A stretch of DNA of 64,000 nt, from assembly GCA_020725195.1 (NCBI GenBank), contig DYFL01000003.1, positions 1 through 64,000 on the forward strand, in the 5' to 3' direction. The stretch comes from Hydrogenophilus sp. (GTDB taxonomy: Bacteria; Pseudomonadota; Gammaproteobacteria; Burkholderiales; Thiobacillaceae). Below the pieces are notes generated by a model, which ran no database searches, was not told the origin of the DNA, and saw only the letters and a program-made list of their open reading frames with translations. This document shows positions 8,482 to 17,003 of this stretch, piece by piece (the first letter of the stretch is position 1; each line of letters starts with the position of its first letter). The position numbers and the translations under genes were made by a program.

Positions 8482-8509
8482 GATAAATAGATGAATTCAT
8501 CTATTTATC
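8482..8509. promoter_or_regulatory. Perfect 28-bp palindrome upstream of ttrB
   Basis: Every base pairs symmetrically about the 8495/8496 axis, with the centre GATGAATTCATC flanked by AT-rich arms. It lies 74 bp upstream of the ttrB start and about 294 bp upstream of the divergent kinase gene. Its low GC content against a GC-rich background and its exact symmetry suggest an operator for a dimeric regulator (TtrR, the FixJ-like regulator or an Fnr-type protein are candidates). It does not match the Fnr consensus TTGAT-N4-ATCAA. Confidence 0.7.
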
Positions 8510-8582
8510 TCGATCATTACTCCAATATTCCTGAGGGTTCTTTCTGCCTAATCTGGAACCGTCTCCACAGAGGAGCCGTGCC

Positions 8583-9311
8583 ATGAACGAGACCCCGAAC
8601 CTTTCCCGACGCGCCTTCCTGCAGGCGCTGCCGGCCATCACGGCCGGCACGGCGATCCTGCCGGCGCAGGCGGCCGGCGAGGACACCCCACCTCACTGGG
8701 CCATGCTGGTGGACGTGCGCCGCTGCATCGGCTGCCAGGCCTGCACCGTCGGCTGCATCATGGAAAACGCAGTGCCGGAGAAGAGCTTCCGCACCATCGT
8801 GTCCGCCTATGCGGTGAAGACCGGGGAGACCACCGGCACCTACGTGCTGCCGCGCCTGTGCAACCACTGCGACAACCCGCCCTGCATCGCCACCTGCCCG
8901 GTGGACGGCGCCACCTTCAAGCGGGAGGACGGCGTGGTCCTGGTGGACAGCGAGCGCTGCATCGGCTGCGGCTACTGTGTCCAGGGCTGCCCCTACGGCG
9001 CCCGCTTCATCAACAAGCGCTCCGGCAAGGCGGACAAGTGCACCTTCTGCGCCCACCGCATCGAGGCGGGGCTGCTGCCGGCCTGCGTCGAGACCTGCGT
9101 CGGCGGCGCACGCGTGTTCGGCGACCTGAACGACCCGGGCGGGGAGCTGAGACAGCGGCTGGATGCCGCGAAGGGCGAGGTCAAGGTGCTCAAGCCCGAG
9201 ATGGGCACGCAGCCCAACGTCTACTACGTCGGACTCGATCCGCGCTTCCAGGATGAGGCGCAGGGCATCGACACCCTCTGGAGGCCAAGCGAAGACGGAG
9301 GGCTGAGATGA
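8583..9311 (+). CDS. ttrB: Tetrathionate reductase iron-sulfur subunit TtrB
   Basis: 242 residues. A twin-arginine signal (SRRAFLQAL) is followed by four cysteine clusters for [4Fe-4S] centres: CIGCQACTVGC, CNHCDNPPCIATC, CIGCGYCVQGC and CTFC..CVETC. The segments LPRLCNHCDNPPC, ADKCTFCAHRIEAG and LLPACVETCVGGAR match Salmonella TtrB closely as I recall it. It passes electrons to the molybdopterin subunit TtrA at the periplasmic face. ttrB-ttrC-ttrA is the normal order. Here the stop overlaps the ATG of a 54-codon ORF (ATGA), and ttrA follows. The start has AGAGGAGCC a few bases upstream. The quinol-oxidising membrane partner seems to be missing. Confidence 0.92.
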   Translation: MNETPNLSRRAFLQALPAITAGTAILPAQAAGEDTPPHWAMLVDVRRCIGCQACTVGCIMENAVPEKSFRTIVSAYAVKTGETTGTYVLPRLCNHCDNPPCIATCPVDGATFKREDGVVLVDSERCIGCGYCVQGCPYGARFINKRSGKADKCTFCAHRIEAGLLPACVETCVGGARVFGDLNDPGGELRQRLDAAKGEVKVLKPEMGTQPNVYYVGLDPRFQDEAQGIDTLWRPSEDGGLR

Positions 9312-9472
9312 ACGCCAACATCGTCGAAGCCGTCCTCATCGGGCTGGCGGCGAGCGCATCTCTCCAGCCCCAGCCTGGCCTCGTCGACAGCGCGGGCCTG
9401 TGGCCCCCGCCGCTCATCTTCTTCTCCACCATTCTGCCCAGGGGTGGCCGCAACGACCACGCCGGGGCCTGA
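9308..9472 (+). pseudogene. 54-codon ORF in place of ttrC, possible remnant
   Basis: ATG overlaps the ttrB stop in an ATGA junction, and a 54-residue frame (MNANIVEAVLIG..., ending NDHAGA) closes 11 bp before ttrA. In known ttr operons this slot holds ttrC, a roughly 340-residue NrfD-type membrane protein that takes electrons from quinol. The first nine residues, MNANIVEAV, resemble the usual N-terminus of NrfD-like subunits as I remember it. The rest has only one weak hydrophobic stretch and no set of membrane helices. I read this as what is left of ttrC after an internal deletion that kept translational coupling. A genuine small peptide is the alternative. The identity as a ttrC remnant is inference. 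Confidence 0.5.
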
Positions 9473-9483
9473 GGAGCATCGTC

Positions 9484-12400
9484 ATGGACATCAAGAAACG
9501 CCGTCTGGTCCTCGCCGGGGGCGCCATCGCCGCCTTCTCCGCCAGCTTCGCCCACGCCGCCGGCCGCGTGGCGGACAAGGCCCTGGGCAAAGGCAAGGGC
9601 ATGCCCAAGCACAAGACCTGGGGGGATGCCCCGGCCCCCGAGTTCAGCGTCGATCCCGCCACCGGCGCCCTGAAGGTGAATCCGGCCCAGCAGGTGAGCT
9701 ACACCATGTGCACCGGCTGCACCACGTTCTGCGGCGTCCGGGTTCGCTTGGACCGCGCCAGCGGGAAGGTGCTGCGCGTGGCGGGCAATCCCTACAGTCC
9801 GCTGTCCACCGACCCGCACCTGCCCATGAAGGCCAGCGTGTACGACAGCTTCGTCAGCCTGTCGCGCTTCCAGGACAAGGGGCTGCCGGGCCGCTCCACC
9901 GCCTGCGGGCGCGGCAACGCCGTGCTCCAGCAGATGGATTCCCCCTTCCGGGTGCTCACCCCGCTCAAACGCGTCGGTCCGCGCAATTCCGGGAAATGGC
10001 AGCCCATCTCCTTCGAGCAACTGGTGCGGGAGATCACCGAGGGCGGCAATCTCTTCGGCGAAGGGCAGGTGGAGGGCCTGAGGGCGCTGCGCGACCTCGC
10101 CACCCCCATCGATCCGGCACAGCCCGAACTCGGCCCCAGGGTCAACCAGGTGGCCATGCTCATGAGCACCAACGATGGGCGGGACGGCTTTGCCAGGCGC
10201 TTCATGCAGCAGGCCTACGGCTCGCTCAACTACGTCGGGCATGGCGCCTACTGCGGCGGCTCCTACCGCTCCGGCTCGGGGGCCGTGTTCGGCGATCTCA
10301 AGGCGATGCCGCACGGCAAGCCCGACTTCCAGAACGCCGAGTTCGTCCTGTTCATCGGCACCGCGCCCGCCCAGGCCGGCAATCCCTTCAAGCGCCAGGG
10401 CACGCTCCTGGCCAAGGCGCGCACCGAAGGCAAGCTCGCCTATGTGGTGGTGGACCCGGTGCTCACCAATGCCGACAACCGGGCCGCCGGCGACCGGTCG
10501 CGCTGGGTGCCGATCCGGCCCGGGACCGATGGCGCCCTGGTGATGGGCCTGATCCGCTGGCTCATCGAGAACGACCGCATCGACGCCAAATACCTCGCCT
10601 GCCCCAATGCCGCGGTGGCCGAGCAGGCGGGCGAGCCCTCCTTCTGCAACGCTTCTCATCTCGTCGTGGTGGAACCCAAGCACCCGCGCCTGGGCCGCAT
10701 GCTGCGCGGCTCCGACCTGGGCCTGAAGCTGGCCGGGGAGGCGCGCTACAAGGACGCCGACCCCTACGTGGTGCTGGATGCCGAAGGCCGGCCCGTCTTC
10801 CACGACAAGGCCACCGGCCCGGCCCGGCTCTTCGCCGACGCCGTGCTCGAGGTCGGGGGGCAACCGGTCCGTGTGAAGTCCTCCCTGCAGCTGCTGAAGG
10901 AGGAGGCGTTCGGGCGCTCGCTAGAAGAGTACGCCGCGGACTGCGGCGTGCCGGCCGAGACGATCATCGGCCTGGCCCGCGAGTTCTCCTCCCACGGCAA
11001 GCGGGCGGCGGCGGTGGCCCACGGCGGCATGATGTCCGGCAGCGGCTTCTACAACGCCTTCGGCGTGGTGATGCTCAACGTCCTCATCGGCAACGTGAAC
11101 TGGAAGGGCGGCCTCATCGCCAATGGCGGCGGCTTCAAGGACGACGGGCCAGGCCCCCGCTACAAGCTGGAGGCCTTCCCCGGCATGGTGAAGCCCTCCG
11201 GCGTGCCGCTCGGCCGCAACACGGCCTACGAGAAGACCGCGGAGTTCGCCCGCAAGAAGGCCGAGGGCAAGCCCTACCCGGCCGAGGCGCCCTGGTTCCC
11301 CAACGCCCCGGCGCTCGCCAGCGAATGGCTCACCAGCGCCCTGAACGGCTACCCGTACGGCCTCAAGGCCCTCATCCTGTGGAGCGCCAACCCCCTCTAC
11401 GGCATCCCCGGGCTGCGCGGCCAGATCGGAAAGGACCTGGCGGACCCGAAAAAGCTTCCCCTCATCGTGTCCATCGACCCGCTCATCAACGAGAGCAACG
11501 CCTATGCCGACTACATCGTGCCCGACTCGCTGCTCTACGAGAGCTGGGGCTGGCTCGCGCCCTGGAACGGCGTGCCCACGAAGACGTCCACCGCCCGCTG
11601 GCCGGTCGTGGAGCCCAGGGCGGACAAGACCCCGGACGGCCAGCCCATCGGCATGGAGACCCTCCTCATCGCCCTGGCCAAGGCCATGGGGCTGCCCGGC
11701 TTCGGCCCCGGCGCCCTGACCGATGCAGAGGGCAAGGCCTTCCCCCTGGAGCGGCCGGAGGACTGGTACCTGCGCGGCGGTGCCAACATCGCCTGGCAGG
11801 GCAAGGAGCCGGTGCCGGACGCCACGGACGAGGACATGCTGCTCTCGGGCGTGGAGCGGCTGCGGCCCCTCCTGGAGCAGACCCTGAAGCCCGAGGAGGT
11901 GCGCAAGGTGGCCTTCCTGCTCACCCGAGGCGGCCGCTACCAGCCGGCCAAGGAGGCCTACGACGAGAAACGCCCCGAATGGATGCGCAATCGCTTCAAG
12001 GACCCCATGCTGCATGTCTGGAACGAGGGCGTGGGCAGCGCCAGGAACAGCCTCACCGGCAAGCGCTGGGTCGGCTGCCCGACCTGGACGCCGCCCGCCT
12101 TCGCCGACGGCACGCCCATGCGGGCGGTCTATCCGGAAGCGGAATGGCCGCTGCAGCTGGTGAGCTTCAAGTCGGCGCTGATGAACTCCTACTCCATCGC
12201 GGCCACCCGGCTGCTCGGCATCCATCCGGAGAACCCGGTGATCATGCACCCGCGCGACGCCGCCCGCTTCGGGCTGCAGACCGGCGACGCGGTCAGGATC
12301 CGGACCCCGGGCGGCCAGTCGCGCGGGCGGGTGATCGTCCATGAAGGGGTGATGCCCGGCGTCCTAGCGGTCGAGCACGGCTACGGCCATCGCGAACTGG

Positions 12401-12582
12401 GTGCCCGCCCGCACCGCATCGGCAAGCGCGATCAGCCCAAGATGCCGGGGCTCTCGGCGGGGATCAACCTGAACGACCTCGGGCTCGCCGACCCCACCCG
12501 CTCCGAGAAATCGGTCTGGGTGGACGCGATCTCGGGCGCCACCGTCAGGAACGGCCTGCCGGCAAAGGTGATCCGCGCTTAG
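9484..12582 (+). CDS. ttrA: Tetrathionate reductase catalytic subunit TtrA
   Basis: 1032 residues, the size of TtrA. The N-terminus KKRRLVLAGG with a hydrophobic stretch looks like a Tat signal. A [4Fe-4S] site follows (Cys76, Cys79, Cys83 and Cys141), then molybdopterin guanine dinucleotide domains. HGAYCGGSYR near 250 supplies the probable Cys ligand to Mo, and the C-terminal domain is of the molydopterin-binding type (MHPRDAARFGLQTGDAVR). It reduces tetrathionate to two thiosulfate in the periplasm. The start at 9484 follows GAGGAGC, and an upstream in-frame ATG is ignored because it precedes no signal peptide. It lies 11 bp after the ttrC-position ORF and converges with ttrR across a hairpin. 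Close relatives such as arsenate or thiosulfate reductases are less likely given TtrB and TtrRS alongside. Confidence 0.92.
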   Translation: MDIKKRRLVLAGGAIAAFSASFAHAAGRVADKALGKGKGMPKHKTWGDAPAPEFSVDPATGALKVNPAQQVSYTMCTGCTTFCGVRVRLDRASGKVLRVAGNPYSPLSTDPHLPMKASVYDSFVSLSRFQDKGLPGRSTACGRGNAVLQQMDSPFRVLTPLKRVGPRNSGKWQPISFEQLVREITEGGNLFGEGQVEGLRALRDLATPIDPAQPELGPRVNQVAMLMSTNDGRDGFARRFMQQAYGSLNYVGHGAYCGGSYRSGSGAVFGDLKAMPHGKPDFQNAEFVLFIGTAPAQAGNPFKRQGTLLAKARTEGKLAYVVVDPVLTNADNRAAGDRSRWVPIRPGTDGALVMGLIRWLIENDRIDAKYLACPNAAVAEQAGEPSFCNASHLVVVEPKHPRLGRMLRGSDLGLKLAGEARYKDADPYVVLDAEGRPVFHDKATGPARLFADAVLEVGGQPVRVKSSLQLLKEEAFGRSLEEYAADCGVPAETIIGLAREFSSHGKRAAAVAHGGMMSGSGFYNAFGVVMLNVLIGNVNWKGGLIANGGGFKDDGPGPRYKLEAFPGMVKPSGVPLGRNTAYEKTAEFARKKAEGKPYPAEAPWFPNAPALASEWLTSALNGYPYGLKALILWSANPLYGIPGLRGQIGKDLADPKKLPLIVSIDPLINESNAYADYIVPDSLLYESWGWLAPWNGVPTKTSTARWPVVEPRADKTPDGQPIGMETLLIALAKAMGLPGFGPGALTDAEGKAFPLERPEDWYLRGGANIAWQGKEPVPDATDEDMLLSGVERLRPLLEQTLKPEEVRKVAFLLTRGGRYQPAKEAYDEKRPEWMRNRFKDPMLHVWNEGVGSARNSLTGKRWVGCPTWTPPAFADGTPMRAVYPEAEWPLQLVSFKSALMNSYSIAATRLLGIHPENPVIMHPRDAARFGLQTGDAVRIRTPGGQSRGRVIVHEGVMPGVLAVEHGYGHRELGARPHRIGKRDQPKMPGLSAGINLNDLGLADPTRSEKSVWVDAISGATVRNGLPAKVIRA

Positions 12583-12593
12583 CCTGACGCCCC

Positions 12594-12620
12594 GCCGCCG
12601 GGATCCCCGATCCCGGCGGC
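12594..12620. terminator. Hairpin between convergent ttrA and ttrR
   Basis: A 12-bp perfect stem (GCCGCCGGGATC / GATCCCGGCGGC) with a 3-base loop sits exactly between the two converging stop codons. There is no T-run, so it may block read-through in both directions or work together with Rho. Confidence 0.6.
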
Positions 12621-12624
12621 CCGC

Positions 12625-13254
12625 TCAGCCCAGGCTGGCCGGATCCGCCCGCAGCATCAGCCGTGCCAGCTCCGCTGCCGAGCCCACCCCTGTCTTATCC
12701 ATCACATGCTGGCGGTGGATGTGCACCGTCTTCTCGCTGATATCCAGCTCCCGCGCGACGAGCTTGTTGGGCAGCCCCCGGGCCAGCAGCCGGGCCACCT
12801 CGCGCTCCCGTGGCGAGAGCCGGGCCAGGGCCGCCTGCGCCTCGTCACGTTGCTGCTCCTCCGCCAGGGCCTCCCGGCAGCGGCGCACCGCCTGCGCCAC
12901 GGCATCGAGCAGGGCCTGGTCCTTGAACGGTTTCTCGATGAAGTCGCTGGCTCCCAGCTTCATCGCCTGCACCGCCAGGGGCACGTCGCCATGGCCGGTG
13001 ATGAAGATCACCGGCAGCGTGATGCCGCGGGCCTTCAGGACATGCTGGAGTTCGAGGCCGCTCATGCTCGGCATGCGGATGTCCAGCACCAGGCAGCCCG
13101 ACATGCCTGGGCGGTAGGCGGCGAGAAACGCCTCGGCGCTCGCGTAGGTCTCGACCCGCCAGCCCACCGATTCGAGCAGGAACACCAGCGACCGGCGCAA
13201 GGCCTCGTCGTCGTCGACGACGCAGATCAGGGCATCTTCAAGCGGCTGTTTCAT
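12625..13254 (-). CDS. ttrR: Tetrathionate response regulator TtrR
   Basis: 209 residues (Salmonella TtrR is about 206). The receiver has DDDE near 14-17 and phosphoacceptor Asp58 (LVLDIRMPSMSGLE), followed by VIFITGHGDVPLAV and the IEKPF loop. The LuxR/FixJ helix-turn-helix at about 145-195 contains LSPREREVARLLARG and KTVHIHRQHVM. It should activate the ttrBCA promoter when phosphorylated by TtrS in the presence of tetrathionate. Its start lies 17 bp inside the end of ttrS, so the two are co-translated. It converges on ttrA, an arrangement different from Salmonella, where ttrRS lie upstream of and divergent from ttrBCA. Confidence 0.9.
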   Translation of the reverse strand: MKQPLEDALICVVDDDEALRRSLVFLLESVGWRVETYASAEAFLAAYRPGMSGCLVLDIRMPSMSGLELQHVLKARGITLPVIFITGHGDVPLAVQAMKLGASDFIEKPFKDQALLDAVAQAVRRCREALAEEQQRDEAQAALARLSPREREVARLLARGLPNKLVARELDISEKTVHIHRQHVMDKTGVGSAAELARLMLRADPASLG

Positions 13255-15025
13255 GGGCAGGCAGGGTGAAGGTGAAGGTCAGGCCTTGGCCGTCGGCGTT
13301 CGTCTCCGCCCGGAGGCGGCCGCCATGGGCCTCGACAATGGTCTTGCAGATGGAGAGCCCGAGGCCCATGCCGTCGGGCTTGGTGGTGAAGAAGGCCTCG
13401 AACAGGCGGGCGCGCAAGGCCACCGGCAGGCCGGGGCCGCGGTCGCGCACGGACACGCGGTACCAGGCCCCCTCACGGGACAGGATCAACTCGATGCGGC
13501 GGCGTTCTTCCGGCAGGCCCTTCGTGGCATCGTCGGCGTTCTTGAGCAGGTTGAGCATCACCTGCTGGATCTGCAGCGCATCCGCCTCCACCTCGGCACC
13601 CGGAGTCAGCCGGCTGTCCAGCGCCACGGGCGGGGCATTGGCCAGCATGCCGCCGAACAGGGCCACCGCCTCCCGGGCCAGATCCGCCAACGCCAGCCGT
13701 TCATGCACCGCAGGGCGCTTGCGGGCAAAGTCCCGGATGCGCTGCATGATCCCGCCCGCCCGCTCGGCCTGGGCGGTGATGCTCGTGCCCGCCTCCTGCA
13801 CCGCCTCGGGGGTGAGGCGTCCCGCGGCCTGCCTACGCAGCAGGCTCTGGGCGTAGTTGCTGATGGTGGCGAGCGGCTGGTTCAGCTCGTGCGCCAGGGT
13901 ACCCGAGAGCTCCCCCAGGATGGACAGGCGGGAGAGGTGTTCCGCCTGCTCCTGCTGTTCGCGCATTCGGCTCTCCGCCTCGTAGCGGGCCGTCAGCGCC
14001 CGATGCAACTCGGCGGTCCGGACACGGACCAGGTGCTCCACGCGGACTGCATGTACCATCCAACCGAGGAGCACGACGAAACCGATCACCAAGTAAGGCC
14101 AATAGCGCCGCACCAGCCCTTCCAGGGTGGTTTCGCGCAGGTAGGCATAGGGGCCGGTCTGGAGCTCCCGGTAGAGTTCGTGCACCGACTGATAGTCCGC
14201 CGGGACGCTCCAGCTGTAGCCCTGGGAGGTCGGCGGCATGGACAGCAGTGCAGTGGCCACTGCCTTGGCGAGTCCGCGATCTGCGTGCCGGGCAGTGGCG
14301 ATGGGCCAATCGGGGTACAGATCGGTAGACAGGCCACAGCGGAACCCCTCGATCCGGCGGGGCGAGAGCACCTTGAAATCAGCCAGTCGCAACGCCCCGC
14401 TGCGTGCCATCGACTCCAAGAGGCAGGCGCGCACGATGCCCGCGTCGACCGAGCCGTTCGACACCGCCTGCACGATGCGCTGCATCGGCAGGCCGAGAAA
14501 ATCGGTCCGGGCCAGATCGGACTCCGGATCGATCCCCAGCCGCTTCAGTTCGCGCACCGCCACGAGGTAGCCGCCGAAGGCCTCGGGCGACACCGCCGCG
14601 ACCCGGCGGCCCTTCAGGTCGGCAAGCGTGTTGAGGTCGCTGCGATCCGCGCGGGCAATGACCGCGGAGCCGATGGCCCGGTCTGGCGAAACGGCTTCGG
14701 GCGACTCCAGGGTTGCGATGCGGGAAAGCCCGTACTGCGCCTCCAGTGCCACATATTGACCACCATTGGTGATGACGAACCCGACTCGCTGATCCGCCAC
14801 CGCCGATGCCAGAGCCGCTATGTCGTACAACTCCAACGAGAATCGATAGGCCGGCAAGGTCTGGTTGAGGTAGTCCGTAACGTGCGACCAGTTTGCGAGC
14901 GCCACCTCGGAACCGCTGTAGGCAAGCACACCGATGCGCACCGCTTGCCGCTCCGCCGCCGGCAATGGACCTGCGCAGAGCGCGAGGCTGAATGCGGCGA
15001 GTATCCCGAAAACAAGTTTGTGCAC
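13238..15025 (-). CDS. ttrS: Tetrathionate sensor histidine kinase TtrS
   Basis: 595 residues from a GTG start (Salmonella TtrS is about 592). A signal peptide or first membrane helix occupies residues 1-25. A PhnD-like periplasmic ligand-binding domain spans about 28-290, with FVITNGGQYVALEAQYGL, AFGGYLVAVRELK and DAGIVRACLLE, all close to known TtrS. A membrane helix is near 315-335, followed by a HisKA domain with GTLAHELNQPLATI and a HATPase domain (LNLLKNADDATKG, DRGPGLPVALR, GMGLGLSICK). It senses tetrathionate in the periplasm and phosphorylates TtrR. The reading frame is open for 531 codons upstream, but only antisense to the HD-GYP gene. The GTG at 15025 immediately precedes the signal peptide. 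A -10-like TACAAT lies 34 bp before it. Confidence 0.9.
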   Translation of the reverse strand: MHKLVFGILAAFSLALCAGPLPAAERQAVRIGVLAYSGSEVALANWSHVTDYLNQTLPAYRFSLELYDIAALASAVADQRVGFVITNGGQYVALEAQYGLSRIATLESPEAVSPDRAIGSAVIARADRSDLNTLADLKGRRVAAVSPEAFGGYLVAVRELKRLGIDPESDLARTDFLGLPMQRIVQAVSNGSVDAGIVRACLLESMARSGALRLADFKVLSPRRIEGFRCGLSTDLYPDWPIATARHADRGLAKAVATALLSMPPTSQGYSWSVPADYQSVHELYRELQTGPYAYLRETTLEGLVRRYWPYLVIGFVVLLGWMVHAVRVEHLVRVRTAELHRALTARYEAESRMREQQEQAEHLSRLSILGELSGTLAHELNQPLATISNYAQSLLRRQAAGRLTPEAVQEAGTSITAQAERAGGIMQRIRDFARKRPAVHERLALADLAREAVALFGGMLANAPPVALDSRLTPGAEVEADALQIQQVMLNLLKNADDATKGLPEERRRIELILSREGAWYRVSVRDRGPGLPVALRARLFEAFFTTKPDGMGLGLSICKTIVEAHGGRLRAETNADGQGLTFTFTLPAHETAA

Positions 15026-15229
15026 GGCCTTGGGGACCCGGGTATCGATCAGCAGAACATTGTACTGCCCGAAGTCCTCGCCCGCCGGCAAGAGCCCCGG
15101 CCGGAGTCCGGAGCCGGGCAACGCTTCGCGTTGTTTCGCGTTACTGAGCAGACATGAAGACAGGCCGGACCGTTGCGTGCGCCCGCACGTCCTGCTTGAA
15201 TACCCGAATCCGACAATCGGGACACACGG

Positions 15230-16462
15230 ATGGGCAGCGAAACCAAACCCGGCATCATCAAGAAGATCAGCATCGACCAGCTCCAGCCCGGGATGTACAT
15301 CCACGACCTCGACTGCGACTGGCTGGAGCACGACTTCCTCACCAGCCGGTTCGCGGTCAGGGACGAGAAGACCGTGCGCAAGGTCCGCGAGATGGGCCTC
15401 AGGGAGGTCTACATCGACACCAGCCGGGGCAGCGACGTGGCCGACGCCCGCACCGAGGCCGAGGTCAGGCAGGAGATCTCCGCCCGGCTGGAGTCCATCG
15501 CCCAGGAAGACGAGCCCTGCAAGAGCGCCGAGCTGGCCGACGAGATCGCCCGCGCCCGCCACCTGCACAAGGCGGCGAGCCGGATCGCCCGCGACCTGAT
15601 GGCCGACGTGCGCCTGGGCCGCCAGATCGAGATGGAGCGGGTGGAGCCCCTGGTCGAGGGCATGATCGACTCCATCTTCCGCAACCAGGACGCCCTGCTG
15701 CCCCTCGCGCGGCTCAAGAGCCACGACGGCTACACCTTCCAGCACTCGGTCTCGGTGTGCGCCCTGATGATCGCCTTCGCCCGCGGCCTCAAGCTGCCCC
15801 GCGACAACATCCGGGAGATCGCCATCGGCTCCCTGCTCCACGACGTGGGCAAGGCCCGCGTGCCCGACGCCATCCTCAACAAGCCCGCCAGGCTCACCGA
15901 GGCGGAGTTCACGAAGATGAAGTCGCACGTGGTGCAGAGCATCATCATCCTGCAGCACACGCCGGGCATCAGCCAGACCGCCCTGGACGTGGCCGGCCAG
16001 CACCACGAGCGCTACGACGGCACGGGCTACCCCAACCGGCTCAGGGGCCACGAGATCGCCTTCCACGGCCAGATGAGCGCCATCGTCGACGTCTACGACG
16101 CCATCTCCTCGGACCGGGTCTACCACAAGGGCATGCTGCCCACCGACGCCCTGGGCAAGCTGCTCGAGTGGAGCCGCTTCCACTTCAACCCCGAGCTCGT
16201 GCAGGTCTACATCAAGTCCATCGGCATCTACCCCACCGGCTCCCTGGTGCGGCTGGAGTCGGACCGCCTGGGCGTGGTGATCGAGCAGCACCCGGGGAAC
16301 TCGCTGCATCCCGTGGTGCGCGTCTTCTACCACGCCGACAGGCGCCACTACCTCGAGCCCGAGGACCTCGACCTCGCCAGGCCCCTCTGCCAGGACCGCA
16401 TCGTCGGCCACGAGGCCTACGAGGCCTGGGGCATCGATCCGAAGAAGTGGCTGCCGGCCTGA
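15230..16462 (+). CDS. DUF3391 / HD-GYP cyclic-di-GMP phosphodiesterase
   Basis: 410 residues. The N-terminal ~130 residues match the DUF3391 domain often fused to HD-GYP (KKISIDQLQPGMYIHDL, VYIDTSRG). The HD-GYP domain at about 165-345 carries HDVGKARVP, HHERYDGTGYP and the downstream IVDVYDAISSDRVYHKG, so the metal-binding residues are present. It should hydrolyse cyclic-di-GMP to GMP in the cytoplasm. There is no receiver or membrane helix, so control would be by expression or through the N-terminal domain. It is divergent from ttrS with 204 bp between. A short GC hairpin follows the stop. Whether it connects to tetrathionate control is unknown. Confidence 0.92.
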   Translation: MGSETKPGIIKKISIDQLQPGMYIHDLDCDWLEHDFLTSRFAVRDEKTVRKVREMGLREVYIDTSRGSDVADARTEAEVRQEISARLESIAQEDEPCKSAELADEIARARHLHKAASRIARDLMADVRLGRQIEMERVEPLVEGMIDSIFRNQDALLPLARLKSHDGYTFQHSVSVCALMIAFARGLKLPRDNIREIAIGSLLHDVGKARVPDAILNKPARLTEAEFTKMKSHVVQSIIILQHTPGISQTALDVAGQHHERYDGTGYPNRLRGHEIAFHGQMSAIVDVYDAISSDRVYHKGMLPTDALGKLLEWSRFHFNPELVQVYIKSIGIYPTGSLVRLESDRLGVVIEQHPGNSLHPVVRVFYHADRRHYLEPEDLDLARPLCQDRIVGHEAYEAWGIDPKKWLPA

Positions 16463-16530
16463 CCGGCGCCGCCGCCTCCCGCGCCGGCTGACGGCCGGGC
16501 GCCCTCCCGAAGCAGGTCTTTCCCCGCCCG

Positions 16531-16555
16531 ATATGGGGTGTTTGCCGTATTTGCC
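16531..16555. promoter_or_regulatory. ATATGGGG / TTTGCCGTATTTGC element
   Basis: ATATGGGG at 16531-16538 and TTTGCCGTATTTGC at 16541-16554 lie about 55 bp upstream of the small secreted-protein gene. The exact 14-mer recurs at 52065-52078 in front of gspG, and the neighbouring ATATGGGG and a partial GTATTTGCC (reverse strand) recur in front of the 1683-residue protein gene at 18231-18286. The recurrence before three genes for exported or secretion functions suggests a shared regulator. Confidence 0.4.
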
Positions 16556-16609
16556 CGGCGCCGGGCCTGTGGCGCAATGGGCGTGGAAAGTCACGACCCG
16601 GGAGGCAGC

Positions 16610-16981
16610 ATGCGGCAAGGGATGGCTTGGCTAATGCTGGTCGCGGCGAGCGCCGCCGGCGCGGCGGACGACACCGAGCTGCCGCGCCTCAACGCCCTGC
16701 TCAACACCCTCAACCACGAGCAGCAGGCCCTGGCCCAGCAGCTCCAGATCCTCCAGGAGATGCGGCGCGGCAACGCCCAGGCCCTGTGCGGCGGCCAGCT
16801 CATGCCGCCCGGGGTGATGGACTACGCCGACTGGGTCACGGCCCGGCAGGGCGCAGCCCGGCGCGAAGACGATTTCCGCACCCAGACCGACGAGCTCTAC
16901 GCGCGCTGGAGGCAACTGGAGGCCGACAAGCGGCCCGTGCTCCAGCGCCTCTACGAACTGGCCATGCCGAAGAAGGAATAG
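16610..16981 (+). CDS. Small exported coiled-coil protein, unknown function
   Basis: 123 residues. A signal peptide (residues 1-19, ending AGA) precedes a mature part that is mostly predicted coiled helix (LNALLNTLNHEQQALAQQL; RTQTDELYARWRQLEADKR). One Cys near 64 is the only cysteine. I do not recognise the family. The start at 16610 follows GGGAGGCAGC, and an upstream in-frame ATG at 16538 would destroy the signal peptide. The next gene, a lytic transglycosylase with the DUF4124 domain, starts 22 bp downstream in the same direction, so the pair is probably an operon acting in the periplasm. Confidence 0.75.
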   Translation: MRQGMAWLMLVAASAAGAADDTELPRLNALLNTLNHEQQALAQQLQILQEMRRGNAQALCGGQLMPPGVMDYADWVTARQGAARREDDFRTQTDELYARWRQLEADKRPVLQRLYELAMPKKE

Positions 16982-17003
16982 ACACCCGCGGGAGGCGCGC
17001 ATC

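Larger units (their letters stand above)
8189..8582. other. Divergent intergenic region between PAS kinase and ttrB
   Basis: 394 bp without a convincing gene. It should hold the promoters of the FixL-like kinase (leftward) and of ttrB (rightward). It contains a GC-rich dispersed repeat at 8371-8411 and a perfect AT-rich palindrome at 8482-8509. The stretch 8480-8545 is markedly AT-rich for this genome. A ribosome site (AGAGGAG) lies just before ttrB. Confidence 0.7.

Noticed and set aside
8501-8686. 61-residue minus-strand ORF over the palindrome region
   Set aside because: Antisense to the ttrB start, with no ribosome site; part of its sequence is the AT-rich palindrome.
15026-16618. Upstream extension of ttrS by 531 codons
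   Set aside because: Lies antisense to the HD-GYP gene and lacks domains; the GTG at 15025 starts right at the signal peptide and gives the expected TtrS length.
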